The notes: generated by a model from the letters alone, not told the origin. A stretch of 64,000 nt of DNA from Amycolatopsis sp. NBC_01488 (GCF_036227105.1 NZ_CP109434.1:3290001-3354000); one strand, 5' to 3'. Numbered from the stretch's first letter, positions 37,100 to 47,467 are shown. Numbers and translations are program-made.

Positions 37100-38827
37100 T
37101 CAGCTCAGCGGGTTGACGAGCAGCAACTCGGTGTTGTGGTCCTCGGGCGCGCCGACGCGGCCGAGGTTGGTGTGGATGTCGTTGTAGGACAGCTCGCGGT
37201 ACAGCGACGCAAGCGCTTGCGGTGTCCGGTCGCCGTAGTCGGCCGCGTACGGCGCTTCCGCCTCGATCAGCGTCGTGAACAGCGACAACGTGCCGTCGGC
37301 GTTGTCCGCGACCTCGACGATCCGGGCGTGCTGCGGGAAGTCGACGTGCGACGCCGTGTTGATCTCCCAGAAGCCCTGCTGCGGCGTGTTCCCGGCGTGC
37401 GGGGTGATCTTGTTGAGGTGCGTGTGGCCGTTGACCCACGCCAGCACGTTCGGGAACCGCTTGAGCAGCCCGACGAACGCGTCGCCGTTCAGCCGCGGGT
37501 CGAGCAGGTGGCGCGAGTCCGGCAGCAGGTTGCCCATCGTGCCGCTGGTGTGGTGGCTGAACAGCAGGAACAGCTCGTCGGTGACGGCGTGGGTGACCTT
37601 GCGGCCGAAGAAATCGTAGTAGGTCGAGCTGTTCCGCTTGAGCGTCGCTTCCACCCAGTTGAACTGCGCGAGGCCGATCGAGCCGTCGGCGAACCCGGCG
37701 TCGGTCGTCGTGTCGAGGCTGATGCCGGTGACGCCCGGCGCGATCCGGAACGTGTAGTAGACGTTCTCGCCGTCGGCGTTGGCGCTGGAGAAGCCGTGCC
37801 CGACCGGACCGGGGCCGGTGTTGGCTGGGTCGAGGTGCGCGCGGACGAACTCACCGGTGTCGAACGGGCGGCGCCGCGCGTCCGGCGTGACCTCGCGGAT
37901 GGTGCCCGAGCCGCCGAACAGCTCGGCGACCGGCACGCTCGAGCCGGGCTTCTGGATGGCGTCGGCGAGCTTCTTCGCGGTGGTCTCGTCCTTGCCGATG
38001 ACCTTGTACTTCCCGGTGTACCAGGCGTCGATGCCGGGGATCCGCGCCGGCAGCGAGCCGACGATGCTGTCGTCGTGGTTGCCGAACGTGCAGAACCACG
38101 GGACGTCGAGGCCGGGTGCGGTGAACGTCTTGATGCCCGCTTCGAGCAGACCGGGCAACTGCGGGAAGCCCTTGGCGGAATAGTCGTCGCTGCCCGGCTT
38201 GCCGGGGTTCCAGAACTCGTGGTTGCCCGAGTTCTGCACGCCTTCGTAGGCGTTCGGGTCGCCGGAGTTCGGCGTGACGGTGCCGCCGTTGAGGACCTTG
38301 AGGAACCATTCGAGCTCGATCAGCTCGTGGTTGTCGGTGTTGTCGCCGGTGGTGACCATGAGGTCGAACGGCCGCCCGGTGAACGGACCCTGTCGCACGC
38401 TGTTGACGCGCTCGACCAGCGCGCTGGTCGCGACGGTCCCGAGCGCCTCCTGCGGCCGGTGCGCGGACCCGATGAACGGGTGCAGGTACTCGAAGCGCGC
38501 GGGGCTCTCGGTGTCGGTGATGTGCAGGTCCGTGAACTGGACGAACGAGCTGAGGGCGCGACGCCGGTCGTCGCGGCCGGTCTGCGGGGTGGCCAGGTCG
38601 CTGCGCACGACCAGTGGCCAGCCGGGGCCGCTCTGCAGGCGCGTGTAGGACGGGCCCGCGCTGACGGCGGTGGCGACCTGCTCGAGCGTGGTGCCGGCGG
38701 TCGTGACCGAGCGGGAGCTCGTCAGCCGCAGCGCGCGGTCGAGGGCGTTCGCGGTGGGCGTGCACAGCAGGAGTCCGAGACCGGCGGCGCCCGCGGTGGC
38801 GAAGGTGCGCCGGGTGAGTTCGGCCAT
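37100..38827 (-). CDS. Tat-exported metallophosphoesterase (PPA1498 family)
   Basis: 575 residues. The N-terminus ELTRRTFATAGAAGLGLLLC is a twin-arginine signal. The calcineurin-like domain shows FVQFTDLHITD (metal DxH), MVTTGDNTDN (GDN), FGNHDD (GNHD), LLFSHHTSG and WVNGHTHLNKI (GHTH). It matches the secreted actinobacterial metallophosphoesterase family typified by PPA1498. It probably releases phosphate from an extracellular ester. ATG 38827 has GGGGAG upstream. Confidence 0.92.
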   Translation of the reverse strand: MAELTRRTFATAGAAGLGLLLCTPTANALDRALRLTSSRSVTTAGTTLEQVATAVSAGPSYTRLQSGPGWPLVVRSDLATPQTGRDDRRRALSSFVQFTDLHITDTESPARFEYLHPFIGSAHRPQEALGTVATSALVERVNSVRQGPFTGRPFDLMVTTGDNTDNHELIELEWFLKVLNGGTVTPNSGDPNAYEGVQNSGNHEFWNPGKPGSDDYSAKGFPQLPGLLEAGIKTFTAPGLDVPWFCTFGNHDDSIVGSLPARIPGIDAWYTGKYKVIGKDETTAKKLADAIQKPGSSVPVAELFGGSGTIREVTPDARRRPFDTGEFVRAHLDPANTGPGPVGHGFSSANADGENVYYTFRIAPGVTGISLDTTTDAGFADGSIGLAQFNWVEATLKRNSSTYYDFFGRKVTHAVTDELFLLFSHHTSGTMGNLLPDSRHLLDPRLNGDAFVGLLKRFPNVLAWVNGHTHLNKITPHAGNTPQQGFWEINTASHVDFPQHARIVEVADNADGTLSLFTTLIEAEAPYAADYGDRTPQALASLYRELSYNDIHTNLGRVGAPEDHNTELLLVNPLS

Positions 38828-38992
38828 GGTTGTTCGCTCCCCAGTTCTCGGTTGCCCAGCACCGTGCCGGACCTTGGTGGACGCGGGGTGAACGTGAAAA
38901 ACATTCACCGTGACACTTCAATCCACCTTGTCACACGGGTTGGCGGGGGGAGTACCGCCGAACGTCGTGGGGATTCCGGACGCCGGGACCGC

Positions 38993-39436
38993 TCAGCAGG
39001 CGATCCCGCACGCGGTTCCGGCCGCGGCGAACAAGCCGAAGAAGAACAGCATCACGACCAGCGCCGGGATCACGGCGACGATGCCGCACACCAGGCCCGC
39101 GATGCCCATGCCCTTGCCCGTGTAGCCCGGCCGGTCCGCCTGGAGCATGCCGGCCCAGGACAGGCCGATCGCGAGGAAGCCGAGGACCAGGTCGACGAAC
39201 GGGACCCAGAACGTCACCAGCGCGACGATGCCGATCACCATGCCCGCCACCGCCATGCCGCTGGTCCGCAGCATGGGGTAGGCGGCCACCGGGTACGGCT
39301 GCGAGACGTAGGGCTGCACCGGGTACTGCTGCGGCACCGGGTACGGCTGCGTCCCCCATGGCTGCTGGATCGGTGCCGAAGGCGGGTACCCCGGGTTGGC
39401 CGGGTCCTGCTGCCGGTAGGGGTCGAAGTCGGTCAT
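38993..39436 (-). CDS. DUF4190-like small membrane protein, copy 1
   Basis: 147 residues. A Pro/Tyr/Gln-rich cytoplasmic N-terminus of about 55 residues (YPPSAPIQQPWGTQPYPVPQQ) leads into TSGMAVAGMVIGIVALVTFWVPFVDLVLGFLAIGLSWAGM and a second hairpin GMGIAGLVCGIVAVIPALVVMLFFF. The extreme C-terminus is CGIAC. Function unknown. It is a tandem paralogue of the next gene. Confidence 0.82.
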   Translation of the reverse strand: MTDFDPYRQQDPANPGYPPSAPIQQPWGTQPYPVPQQYPVQPYVSQPYPVAAYPMLRTSGMAVAGMVIGIVALVTFWVPFVDLVLGFLAIGLSWAGMLQADRPGYTGKGMGIAGLVCGIVAVIPALVVMLFFFGLFAAAGTACGIAC

Positions 39437-39495
39437 CGCGCACCTGTTTCCACTCGTTACCCGGAGTCGTCGGTGCGCCGGCGCCGGACGTTACT

Positions 39496-39927
39496 TCAGC
39501 AGTAGAGCCCGCAGGTCGTCGTCACGGTCGCCGCGGCGGTGAAGAAGATGACCATGAAGATGATCGCGGGGATCATCGCGATGATGCCGCAGACCAGGCC
39601 CGCGATCCCCATGCCGCGGCCGGTGAACCCGGGCTTGGCGGCCTGGGACATGCCCGCCCAGGACAGGCCGATCGCGAGCAGGCCCATCAGCACGTCGCCG
39701 AACGGGATCCAGAACCCGATCAGGGCGAGGATGCCGACGATCATGCCCGCGACGCAGAGGCCGCTGGTGCGCAGCATCGGGTACGGGGACACCACCGCGT
39801 ACGGCTGCGCGGGCAGCGGGGCGGAGATCGGGTTCGGCTGGGGCTGCCAGCCGGGCTGGGCCGGGACGGGCGCGCCGGCCGCGGGGTCGTCCGGGTGGAC
39901 CGACGGGTACGGGTCGGAACTGGTCAT
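39496..39927 (-). CDS. DUF4190-like small membrane protein, copy 2
   Basis: A 143-residue paralogue of the neighbouring gene with the same design: Pro/Gln-rich N-terminus, YPMLRTSG junction, two hydrophobic hairpins and a terminal CGLYC. The shared PMLRTSG and GFTGRGMGIAGLVCGII blocks and CGxxC ends show a recent tandem duplication. The two are separated by 59 bp with no terminator visible, so they are probably co-transcribed. Confidence 0.82.
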   Translation of the reverse strand: MTSSDPYPSVHPDDPAAGAPVPAQPGWQPQPNPISAPLPAQPYAVVSPYPMLRTSGLCVAGMIVGILALIGFWIPFGDVLMGLLAIGLSWAGMSQAAKPGFTGRGMGIAGLVCGIIAMIPAIIFMVIFFTAAATVTTTCGLYC

Positions 39928-39981
39928 GGGAGTACCTGCTTCCTTCGGGACAACCCGGAGTCGGTCGTGCCGCGTCCCGCG

Positions 39982-40800
39982 TTACGAGCCGCCCAAACCG
40001 GACTCCGTCACCCCGCGCACCAAATACCGCTGCAGGAACGCGAACAGCAGCACGATCGGCAGGATCGACACCGCCGCCGCCAGGAACAGCAGGTTCAGTT
40101 GCGGGTTCTGCGCCGTCAGCAACCCGGACAACGCCACCTGGACCGTCCACGAATCGGGGGACTGGGCGATGATCAACGGCCACAGGAACGCGTTCCAGCT
40201 GCCGATCACGGTGATCACCGCGATCGCCGCGAAGAAACCCTTCGAATTGGGGACCACGACCCGCCAGAACACGCCCCAGCGCGTCAGGCCGTCCACTCGC
40301 CCGGCCTCCTCCAGCTCGCGCGGGAAGTCCAGGAAGTACTGCCGGAACAGGAAGACACTGAACGCGCTGAACAGCCCGGGAATCACCAACCCGCGGAAGT
40401 CCGACAGCCAGCCGAGCGTCGAAACCACCACGAAACTGGGCACGAACGTGACCGACGTCGGGATCATCAGCGTCGCCAGCACCGCGTGGAAAACCGCACG
40501 GGAATGGCGGTACGGGATCCGCGCCAGGCCGTAGCCGGCCAGTGCGCAGATCACCAGCAAGCCGACCGTCTGCAAGGTCGCCACGATCGCCGAGTTCAGC
40601 AGGCTGCGCGCGAACGGGACGTCGGAAAGGGAGAACAGCTTCGAGAAGTTGTCCCAGTGCACAGTGGACGGAAACAGTGTCCACTGTGGAGCGGTGATTT
40701 CCGCGCGGGACGCCAGCCCGTTGCGCACCAGCAGGTAGAACGGCAGCAGGAACAGCACCGCGGCCACGGCCAGCGAGGCCCACCGGAGGAAGACCCTCAT
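39982..40800 (-). CDS. Carbohydrate ABC transporter permease (MalG-like)
   Basis: 272 residues, six membrane helices, and the EAA loop EEAGRVDGLTRWGVFWRVVVPNSKG. It belongs to the CUT1 family, MalG type. The ATG overlaps the stop of the other permease by 4 bp. It forms an importer with the binding protein and partner permease upstream in the operon. No ATPase gene is in the operon, as in many actinomycete sugar systems served by a shared MsiK-type ATPase. Confidence 0.93.
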   Translation of the reverse strand: MRVFLRWASLAVAAVLFLLPFYLLVRNGLASRAEITAPQWTLFPSTVHWDNFSKLFSLSDVPFARSLLNSAIVATLQTVGLLVICALAGYGLARIPYRHSRAVFHAVLATLMIPTSVTFVPSFVVVSTLGWLSDFRGLVIPGLFSAFSVFLFRQYFLDFPRELEEAGRVDGLTRWGVFWRVVVPNSKGFFAAIAVITVIGSWNAFLWPLIIAQSPDSWTVQVALSGLLTAQNPQLNLLFLAAAVSILPIVLLFAFLQRYLVRGVTESGLGGS

Positions 40801-41693
40801 GTCGCACGTCCGAAGCGCAGCACCCGGCCCTGCAGCAAGGTCCCCAGTGCGATGATCAGCGCCAGGATCACCGCGCCCGCGCTGCCTCGGCCGAGGTCCT
40901 GGCCGCCCGACCCCAGCGACGTGTAGTACAGGTACACCAACGGGGGCCGCGCGAAGGGCGGGTACCCACGGGCGTCGCCCATGATGTTGTAGAACTCGTC
41001 GAACGCCTGGTAGGCGTTGATCAGGTTGAGCAGGAGCACCGCCACCGCCGTCGCGCGCAGCTGCGGCAACGTGATGTGGCGGAACACCTGCCAGCCCGGC
41101 TTCGCGCCGTCGAGCCAGGCCGCTTCGTACAGGTGCCGCGGAATCCGGTGCAGCGCCGCGATGAACAGGATCATGTAGAACCCGAGCTGCAGCCACAGCC
41201 GCGCCGTCACCAGCACGATCCAGTACAGCGGCGGGTCGACCGTCCCGGTCCAGGCCACCGGGTCGGCGCCGAACAGCGAAAGCACCGTGTTCGCCAGTCC
41301 GTAGCGGACCCCGGAGAACAGCGACGTCTTCCAGATCAGCGACGCGACGACGTACGAGCACGCGAACGGCAGGAAGAACACCGACCGGAAGAACGCCCGC
41401 GCGAACCGCAGCTGGTGGACGCCGAGGGCGAGCGCGAGCGACAGCACGAACGTCAGCGGCACGATGAACACCGCGAACACACTGAACGTCCCCAGGCTCG
41501 ACAGGAACGGTTCATCGGTGACCAGGTGCCCGTAGTTGTCCAGCCCGACGAACTGCGTGGGCGTCACCGTGTTGCGGGCGTCGAAGAAGGACAGGTACGC
41601 GCTCCAGCCGATCGGCAGGTACGCGAAGACCGCGAGCCCCAGCAGGAACGGCCCGACGAACAGCCAGAACGCGCGCGCGTCGCGCCGCTTCAT
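40797..41693 (-). CDS. Carbohydrate ABC transporter permease (MalF-like)
   Basis: 298 residues, six membrane helices, FWLFVGPFLLGLAVFAYLPIGWSAYLSF at the N-terminus, and the EAA loop YEAAWLDGAKPGWQVFRHITLPQLR. It overlaps both neighbours by 4 bp (ATGA), giving the coupled order binding protein, MalF-like, MalG-like. Confidence 0.93.
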   Translation of the reverse strand: MKRRDARAFWLFVGPFLLGLAVFAYLPIGWSAYLSFFDARNTVTPTQFVGLDNYGHLVTDEPFLSSLGTFSVFAVFIVPLTFVLSLALALGVHQLRFARAFFRSVFFLPFACSYVVASLIWKTSLFSGVRYGLANTVLSLFGADPVAWTGTVDPPLYWIVLVTARLWLQLGFYMILFIAALHRIPRHLYEAAWLDGAKPGWQVFRHITLPQLRATAVAVLLLNLINAYQAFDEFYNIMGDARGYPPFARPPLVYLYYTSLGSGGQDLGRGSAGAVILALIIALGTLLQGRVLRFGRAT

Positions 41694-42976
41694 CCGAACA
41701 GGCGCTTCAGTTCAGCTGCGGCAGCGTCAACGGCCGTTTTGACCTGCGCGACCGGGTCGGCACCCTCCTTCGCGATCTTCGCGACCGCGTCGGACAACGC
41801 CGTGTTCGCCTGCTGTGTCCACACGGGACCGCCGACGAGGTGGCTGTTCTCCTTGACGAACCGCGCGGCGTCGGCGGCCGGGCCCGTCTTGAGGCTGTCC
41901 GCGCGGTCGGCGAGGCTCTGGCGCGCCGGGACGTGGAAACCGAACTTCGTCGCGAACTCCAGCTGGTCGGCGGTGTTGTCGATCCACAGCCACTTCACGA
42001 ACGCCTTGGCCTCGGCGACGTGCGCGCTCTTGGCGTTGACCATCGCGCCGTACGCGCCGACCGGCACCGACGGCGCCCCGCTGCCGTCGAGCTTCGGGAA
42101 CGGCAGCACGCCGAAGTCGTCGTCGAACGCGTCGCGGATCTTCGGCACGTTCCACAGCCCGGTCCACTGCATCGCGGTGAGCCCGTCGATGAACGCGCCC
42201 GGGTCCGACCAGTCCGCCGGCGCGCCGAGCAGCAGGGAACCGTTGGCGTTCAAGGTGTGCAGCTTGCCGAGCGCGGTCGCCGCGCGCGGGTCGTCGAAGC
42301 CGACCTCGCGGTTGCCGTTCTTCAGGTAGTCGAGGCCGGCCGACCACAGCAGCGGCCCGGTGAGCACGCCGACGCCGCCGTCGTTGCCCGCGAAGAAGCC
42401 CTTGACGCCGTCCTTCGTGAGCTTGCCCGCCGCGTCGATCAGCTCGTCGACCGTCTGCGGCGGCTGCACGCCCGCGGCCTGCAGCAGGCTCTTGCGGTAG
42501 AAGAGCACCTGCGTGTCGGTGGCCTGCGGGATGCCGTAGACCTTGCCCTCGACGGTCTGCGCGGCGAGCACGGCCGGGCTGAAGTCGCCCTTGAGCGGCG
42601 CGATGACGTCGTCGAGCGAGACGACCTGGTTCTGCCGCACCCAGTCGATCTTGACCTGCGCCTCGAAGACGTCCGGCACCTTGCTGTTCTGCAGCGCGGT
42701 GACGATCTTCGAGTCGTAGTCGCCCGGGTTCCACTGGACGTTCACGGTCGCGCCCGGGTAGCTCGCGGCGTAGCGCTTGACCGCTTCCTGGACGCCGTCT
42801 TCGCCGTACGCGTGGTACCACTGCTGGAGCGTGACCTTCGGCGCGTCGGTCGGCGGCGGGCCCGCCGAGTAGGCCGTCGACGGCGGCGGCGTGCCCTGCC
42901 GCCCGGTGTTCGACCCGCAGGCCGTGACGACCGCGCCCAGCCCGGCGAGCGCGAGAAAACTCCGCCTGTTATGCAT
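41690..42976 (-). CDS. Sugar-binding lipoprotein of ABC importer
   Basis: A 428-residue extracellular solute-binding protein family 1. Signal HNRRSFLALAGLGAVVTAC (lipobox cysteine near residue 20) carries a twin-arginine-like RRSF. The mature part has VTLQQWYHAYGEDGVQEAVKRYAASYPG and YGIPQATDTQVLFYRKSLLQAAGV, typical of CUT1 binding proteins. The sugar is unknown; there are no adjacent glycosidases or LacI regulator. Confidence 0.93.
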   Translation of the reverse strand: MHNRRSFLALAGLGAVVTACGSNTGRQGTPPPSTAYSAGPPPTDAPKVTLQQWYHAYGEDGVQEAVKRYAASYPGATVNVQWNPGDYDSKIVTALQNSKVPDVFEAQVKIDWVRQNQVVSLDDVIAPLKGDFSPAVLAAQTVEGKVYGIPQATDTQVLFYRKSLLQAAGVQPPQTVDELIDAAGKLTKDGVKGFFAGNDGGVGVLTGPLLWSAGLDYLKNGNREVGFDDPRAATALGKLHTLNANGSLLLGAPADWSDPGAFIDGLTAMQWTGLWNVPKIRDAFDDDFGVLPFPKLDGSGAPSVPVGAYGAMVNAKSAHVAEAKAFVKWLWIDNTADQLEFATKFGFHVPARQSLADRADSLKTGPAADAARFVKENSHLVGGPVWTQQANTALSDAVAKIAKEGADPVAQVKTAVDAAAAELKRLFG

Positions 42977-43004
42977 CCCCAGAACCCCTCCGACGTGCTC
43001 TGAA

Positions 43005-43041
43005 GGCCACCATGAGGGCGTCAGACTCCCGCATGGTGGCC
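43005..43041 (-). terminator. Terminator after the acyl-CoA ligase gene
   Basis: Inverted repeat GGCCACCATG / CATGGTGGCC (43005-43014 and 43032-43041), extendable inward. It lies between the ligase stop (43077) and the binding-protein start (42976). Confidence 0.6.
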
Positions 43042-43076
43042 GTCCCAAGCGTGCAGACTCGCCGGAGATTTACCCG

Positions 43077-44702
<1,626 letters not shown>

Positions 44703-44975
44703 GGTCGCTCCCGGGGGTCGTTCGCCGGTGAACTGGGGTTGCGCCGACTCTAGTGCGGATCGGGTGAAGCGGGCATGGTCAACAACGGCTCCGTTCGGTC
44801 ACGGTCGTCGCGCGATCGGGCGACGACCGAACGGTGATCATGATCGACAATTTTTGCGCTTTTCGTTGTGGGCAAGGAAATACGCGCCGAAACCCGGTGT
44901 AGTGGAGGCTTCACTTCCGGGTGAGTATGGCCACTCGGGACGGTTCTTGGGAGCGTTTCCGCAGGCCGGAGCGGG
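44703..44975. other. Intergenic region between divergent ligase and mIHF genes
   Basis: The full gap between genes is 445 bp (44703-45147), the longest in the window. This part holds no convincing coding sequence. It contains an imperfect hairpin at 44791-44834 (CCGTTCG and GGTCGTCGC pairing with GCGACGACCGAACGG around a 5-nt bulge) and an unusually AT-rich patch near 44846-44875. The remainder of the gap carries the mIHF promoter and leader described separately. Confidence 0.6.
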
Positions 44976-45004
44976 TTGCCCGGTATCACCTCCGGGGGTA
45001 TTAA
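44976..45004 (+). promoter_or_regulatory. Sigma-A-like promoter of mihF
   Basis: TTGCCC (44976-44981), a 17-bp spacer, then TATTAA (44999-45004). This is the best housekeeping-type promoter seen in the window. Transcription would start near 45011, giving a leader of about 137 nt. Confidence 0.6.
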
Positions 45005-45061
45005 GTGCGTGTCGGTTGCACGGCCGAGAACCCGGTGGCGTTTACTGGGGCCGTGGTAAGA

Positions 45062-45121
45062 GACGGCTGGCCAGCGCTTGCAGGAGCAAGCGCACCGAAA
45101 AGCCGTCGGCCGCGAAAGCGG
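45062..45121 (+). promoter_or_regulatory. Structured 5' leader of mihF
   Basis: Nested stems: outer GACGGCT / AGCCGTC (45062-45068 and 45101-45107) enclosing a perfect GCGCTTGC / GCAAGCGC hairpin with loop AGGA (45074-45093). A second hairpin CCGC-GAAA-GCGG with a GNRA tetraloop follows at 45110-45121. All lie between the predicted transcription start and the ribosome site at about 45133, so they would be in the mRNA. I do not recognise a named riboswitch class. Confidence 0.5.
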
Positions 45122-45147
45122 AGACCTGAGAGGAAAGGACTACTACG

Positions 45148-45459
45148 TTGGCTCTGCCTACGTTGACTCCGGAGCAGCGCGCCGATGCACTCGCCAAGGC
45201 GGCCGAGGCTCGCAAGGCGCGTTCGGAGCTGCTCGCGTCGATCAAGTCCGGCAAGGAGAGCATCGAAAAGGTGCTCAAGCAGGCCAAGGAGAACAAGACG
45301 ATCGGGAAGACGAAGGTCACCCAGCTGCTGAAGGCCGTCCCCGGCCTCGGCGCGGTGAAGGTCGCCGCCCTGCTCGAGCAGGCCGGCATCGACCCGGACC
45401 GGCGCGCCGCCGGCCTGGGCGAGCGCCAGCGCGAGGCGCTCATCGACGCGCTCAAGTAG
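45148..45459 (+). CDS. mihF: Actinobacterial integration host factor (mIHF)
   Basis: A 103-residue nucleoid-associated DNA-binding protein. Sequence ALPTLTPEQRADALAKAAEARKARSELLASIKSG, then the helix-two-turn-helix core LLKAVPGLGAVKVAALLEQAGIDPDRRAAGLGERQREALI, matches mIHF/sIHF of mycobacteria and streptomycetes. The start is TTG with AGGAAAGG 7-8 nt upstream. It is unrelated in sequence to proteobacterial IHF. It is monocistronic with a long structured leader and a strong terminator. Confidence 0.95.
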   Translation: MALPTLTPEQRADALAKAAEARKARSELLASIKSGKESIEKVLKQAKENKTIGKTKVTQLLKAVPGLGAVKVAALLEQAGIDPDRRAAGLGERQREALIDALK

Positions 45460-45475
45460 CCGTCGTCAGGAGCTC

Positions 45476-45513
45476 CCGCGAGGGGAGTGTCGCTCGTGAC
45501 ACTCCCCTCGCGG
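45476..45513 (+). terminator. Terminator after mihF
   Basis: A perfect 16-bp stem CCGCGAGGGGAGTGTC / GACACTCCCCTCGCGG (45476-45491 and 45498-45513) with loop GCTCGT, 17 bp after the stop. Confidence 0.85.
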
Positions 45514-45542
45514 ATCTCCCGAAGCCTGGGACGCTAGGTCTC

Positions 45543-46694
45543 GTGAGCTCACCTGACCCGGCGACCCCGGCCTTGGACCTCGCCGCCCGCTACCAGCGTG
45601 GCGACTTCCTCTTCACGACGGCTTCGCGCGCACTCCTCGCGCAAGGCACGATCCGGACCGTCACCGAGACGGACCCGCGGCGGCTCGCCTCGGTGATCCC
45701 CGGTGTCCTGGCGGAGACCGGCGCCCCGCTGGCCGTCGGCGTCCTCCCGTTCGACACCGGGCCCGACACGAAGGTGCCGGGCCACCTCGTCGTGCCCCGG
45801 ACCGTCCACCGGTCCGAAGGCACGCCTTCATTGCCGCGTGAGGTCCTGCCGGCGCCCGTGCGGGTGCGTGCGGTGCCTTCGCCTGACCAGCACATGGCTT
45901 CTGTCCGGTCCGCGATCGCCGCGTTGGGTGAGCGTGACCTGCGGAAAGCCGTCCTCGCGCGGGCCCTCGACCTCGAGTTCGCCGCACCGGTTTCCGCGGA
46001 GAGCATCGTCCGCAACCTGGCGGTCGGGAATCCCCGGCACTTCACGTACGCGGCCGAGCTGCCCGGCGGCCGCTCGCTCGTCGGCGCGACGCCGGAGTTG
46101 CTGCTGCGTCGCACCGGCCGCACGGTGTTCTCGTCCCCGCACGCGGGCTCCATGCCGCGTTCGGCCGACCCGGCGACCGACCGCGCCAACGGCGAGGCCC
46201 TGCGGACGTCCCGCAAGGACCAGCTGGAGCACGCCGTGGTGATCGACTACCTGGTCGAGGCGCTGCGGCCGTTCTGCCGGACCCTGGAGGTCCCGGCCGA
46301 GCCGGAGCTGGTCACGACCCCGGCGATCTGGCACCTGCGCACCCCGATCACGGGCGAGCTGGCCGACCAGGACGTCACGGCCCTCGACCTGGCGGCGGCG
46401 CTGCACCCGACCCCGGCGATCTGCGGCACCCCGACCGAGGGAGCGCGCGAGCTGGTCCAGGAGCTGGAGCCGTTCGACCGCGACTACTACGCGGGCGCGG
46501 TCGGCTGGGTGGACGCGGCAGGCGACGGCGAGTGGGCGGTGGCGATCCGCTGCGCCGAGATCGCGTCGACGTCGATGCGGCTGTACGCGGGCGGTGGCAT
46601 CGTCCCGGCTTCGGACCCGCAGGCGGAGCTGGACGAGACGACGGCGAAGTTCCGGACGCTGCTGAGCGCGATGGGCCTGGCGGACAGCGTCTAG
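45543..46694 (+). CDS. Isochorismate synthase (EntC/DhbC-like)
   Basis: 383 residues; chorismate to isochorismate, the first committed step to 2,3-dihydroxybenzoate or salicylate siderophores and menaquinone. Motifs: KAVLARALDLEF, ATPELLLRRTGRTVFSSPHAGSMPRS, LHPTPAICGTPTEGA, EPFDRDYYAGAVGW and YAGGGIVPASDPQAELDETTAKF. GTG start. EntC/DhbC is favoured over MenF by size and the adjacent phosphopantetheinyl transferase, but no NRPS or DHB genes are present. Its TAG stop overlaps the convergent stop (CTAG). Confidence 0.9.
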   Translation: MSSPDPATPALDLAARYQRGDFLFTTASRALLAQGTIRTVTETDPRRLASVIPGVLAETGAPLAVGVLPFDTGPDTKVPGHLVVPRTVHRSEGTPSLPREVLPAPVRVRAVPSPDQHMASVRSAIAALGERDLRKAVLARALDLEFAAPVSAESIVRNLAVGNPRHFTYAAELPGGRSLVGATPELLLRRTGRTVFSSPHAGSMPRSADPATDRANGEALRTSRKDQLEHAVVIDYLVEALRPFCRTLEVPAEPELVTTPAIWHLRTPITGELADQDVTALDLAAALHPTPAICGTPTEGARELVQELEPFDRDYYAGAVGWVDAAGDGEWAVAIRCAEIASTSMRLYAGGGIVPASDPQAELDETTAKFRTLLSAMGLADSV

Positions 46695-47377
46695 GGGGCC
46701 CAGAGTTCCTCGGTCACCGACAGCTCGTCGGTGGTCAGGACGGCGATGGCCGCCCGGTAGCCGTCGGCGGCCTTGAGGTCCACCAGGCGGGTCGTCGCCG
46801 GGTCCAGTGCCGGGTCGCCTGAGGACACCAGGGCAGCCGGTTCGTCGAAGCGGGAGAACGTGATGCTCTTCAGCGGGATGCGCAGGCCCTTGCCCGTGGC
46901 CTTCATCACCGCTTCCTTGCGCGTCCAGTAGACGAAGAACGCCGCCGCCTTCTGCTCGTCGGTCAGGCCGGCCAGGTGCGCTGTCTCGGCCGGGCTCAGG
47001 GCGTACTCGATCAAGCCGTCGTCGGCGCGACGGCCCGCCGTCTCGACGTCCAGGCCCACCGGGACCGACGGCGTGGCCGCGACGCCGATCAGGTCGCCCG
47101 AGTGCGAGATCGACAGCGTCAGGTCCGCGCCCGGGATCCGGGGCCGCCCGTGCGGCTTGCCGCAGTCTTCGCAGGTCGCGTCGAACTTCACCGAGTCCAC
47201 CGATACCCCGAGCCGCTCCGCCGCGACTGTCTTGGCCAGTACGCGGCCGGTGAGGAAGCGCCGCTTGTCCGCGTCCTGCCGGTACGCCTCGAAGCGGCCT
47301 TGCTCGACGTCGTCCAGCAGACGCAGGAAACGCTCTTCGGCGGGCAGCGGGGACGACCAGCGGACCACGATCTCCAT
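46691..47377 (-). CDS. 4'-Phosphopantetheinyl transferase (Sfp type)
   Basis: A 228-residue enzyme transferring phosphopantetheine from CoA to carrier proteins of NRPS/PKS/fatty acid systems. Motifs: CEDCGKPHGRPRIPG, LTLSISHSGDLIGVA, VPVGLDVETAG (Mg-binding Asp/Glu) and YWTRKEAVMKATGKGL. ATG 47377 chosen; a GTG at 47416 is possible. It is convergent with isochorismate synthase, whose stop it shares. A cluster remnant for siderophore assembly is conceivable but not shown. Confidence 0.92.
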   Translation of the reverse strand: MEIVVRWSSPLPAEERFLRLLDDVEQGRFEAYRQDADKRRFLTGRVLAKTVAAERLGVSVDSVKFDATCEDCGKPHGRPRIPGADLTLSISHSGDLIGVAATPSVPVGLDVETAGRRADDGLIEYALSPAETAHLAGLTDEQKAAAFFVYWTRKEAVMKATGKGLRIPLKSITFSRFDEPAALVSSGDPALDPATTRLVDLKAADGYRAAIAVLTTDELSVTEELWAP

Positions 47378-47467
47378 CACGTCCCCGATCCTCCCGGGCG
47401 CCGAAGCGGTTGTCACGAATTCCGGGACAGGTCTGGGGTAATCCGGCGATCAGGAGGTACCCTGGAG

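Noticed and set aside
45122..45130. CTGAGA in the mihF leader, reminiscent of the TPP riboswitch core
   Set aside because: None of the other TPP riboswitch conserved elements or stems are present; a six-base match is expected by chance.
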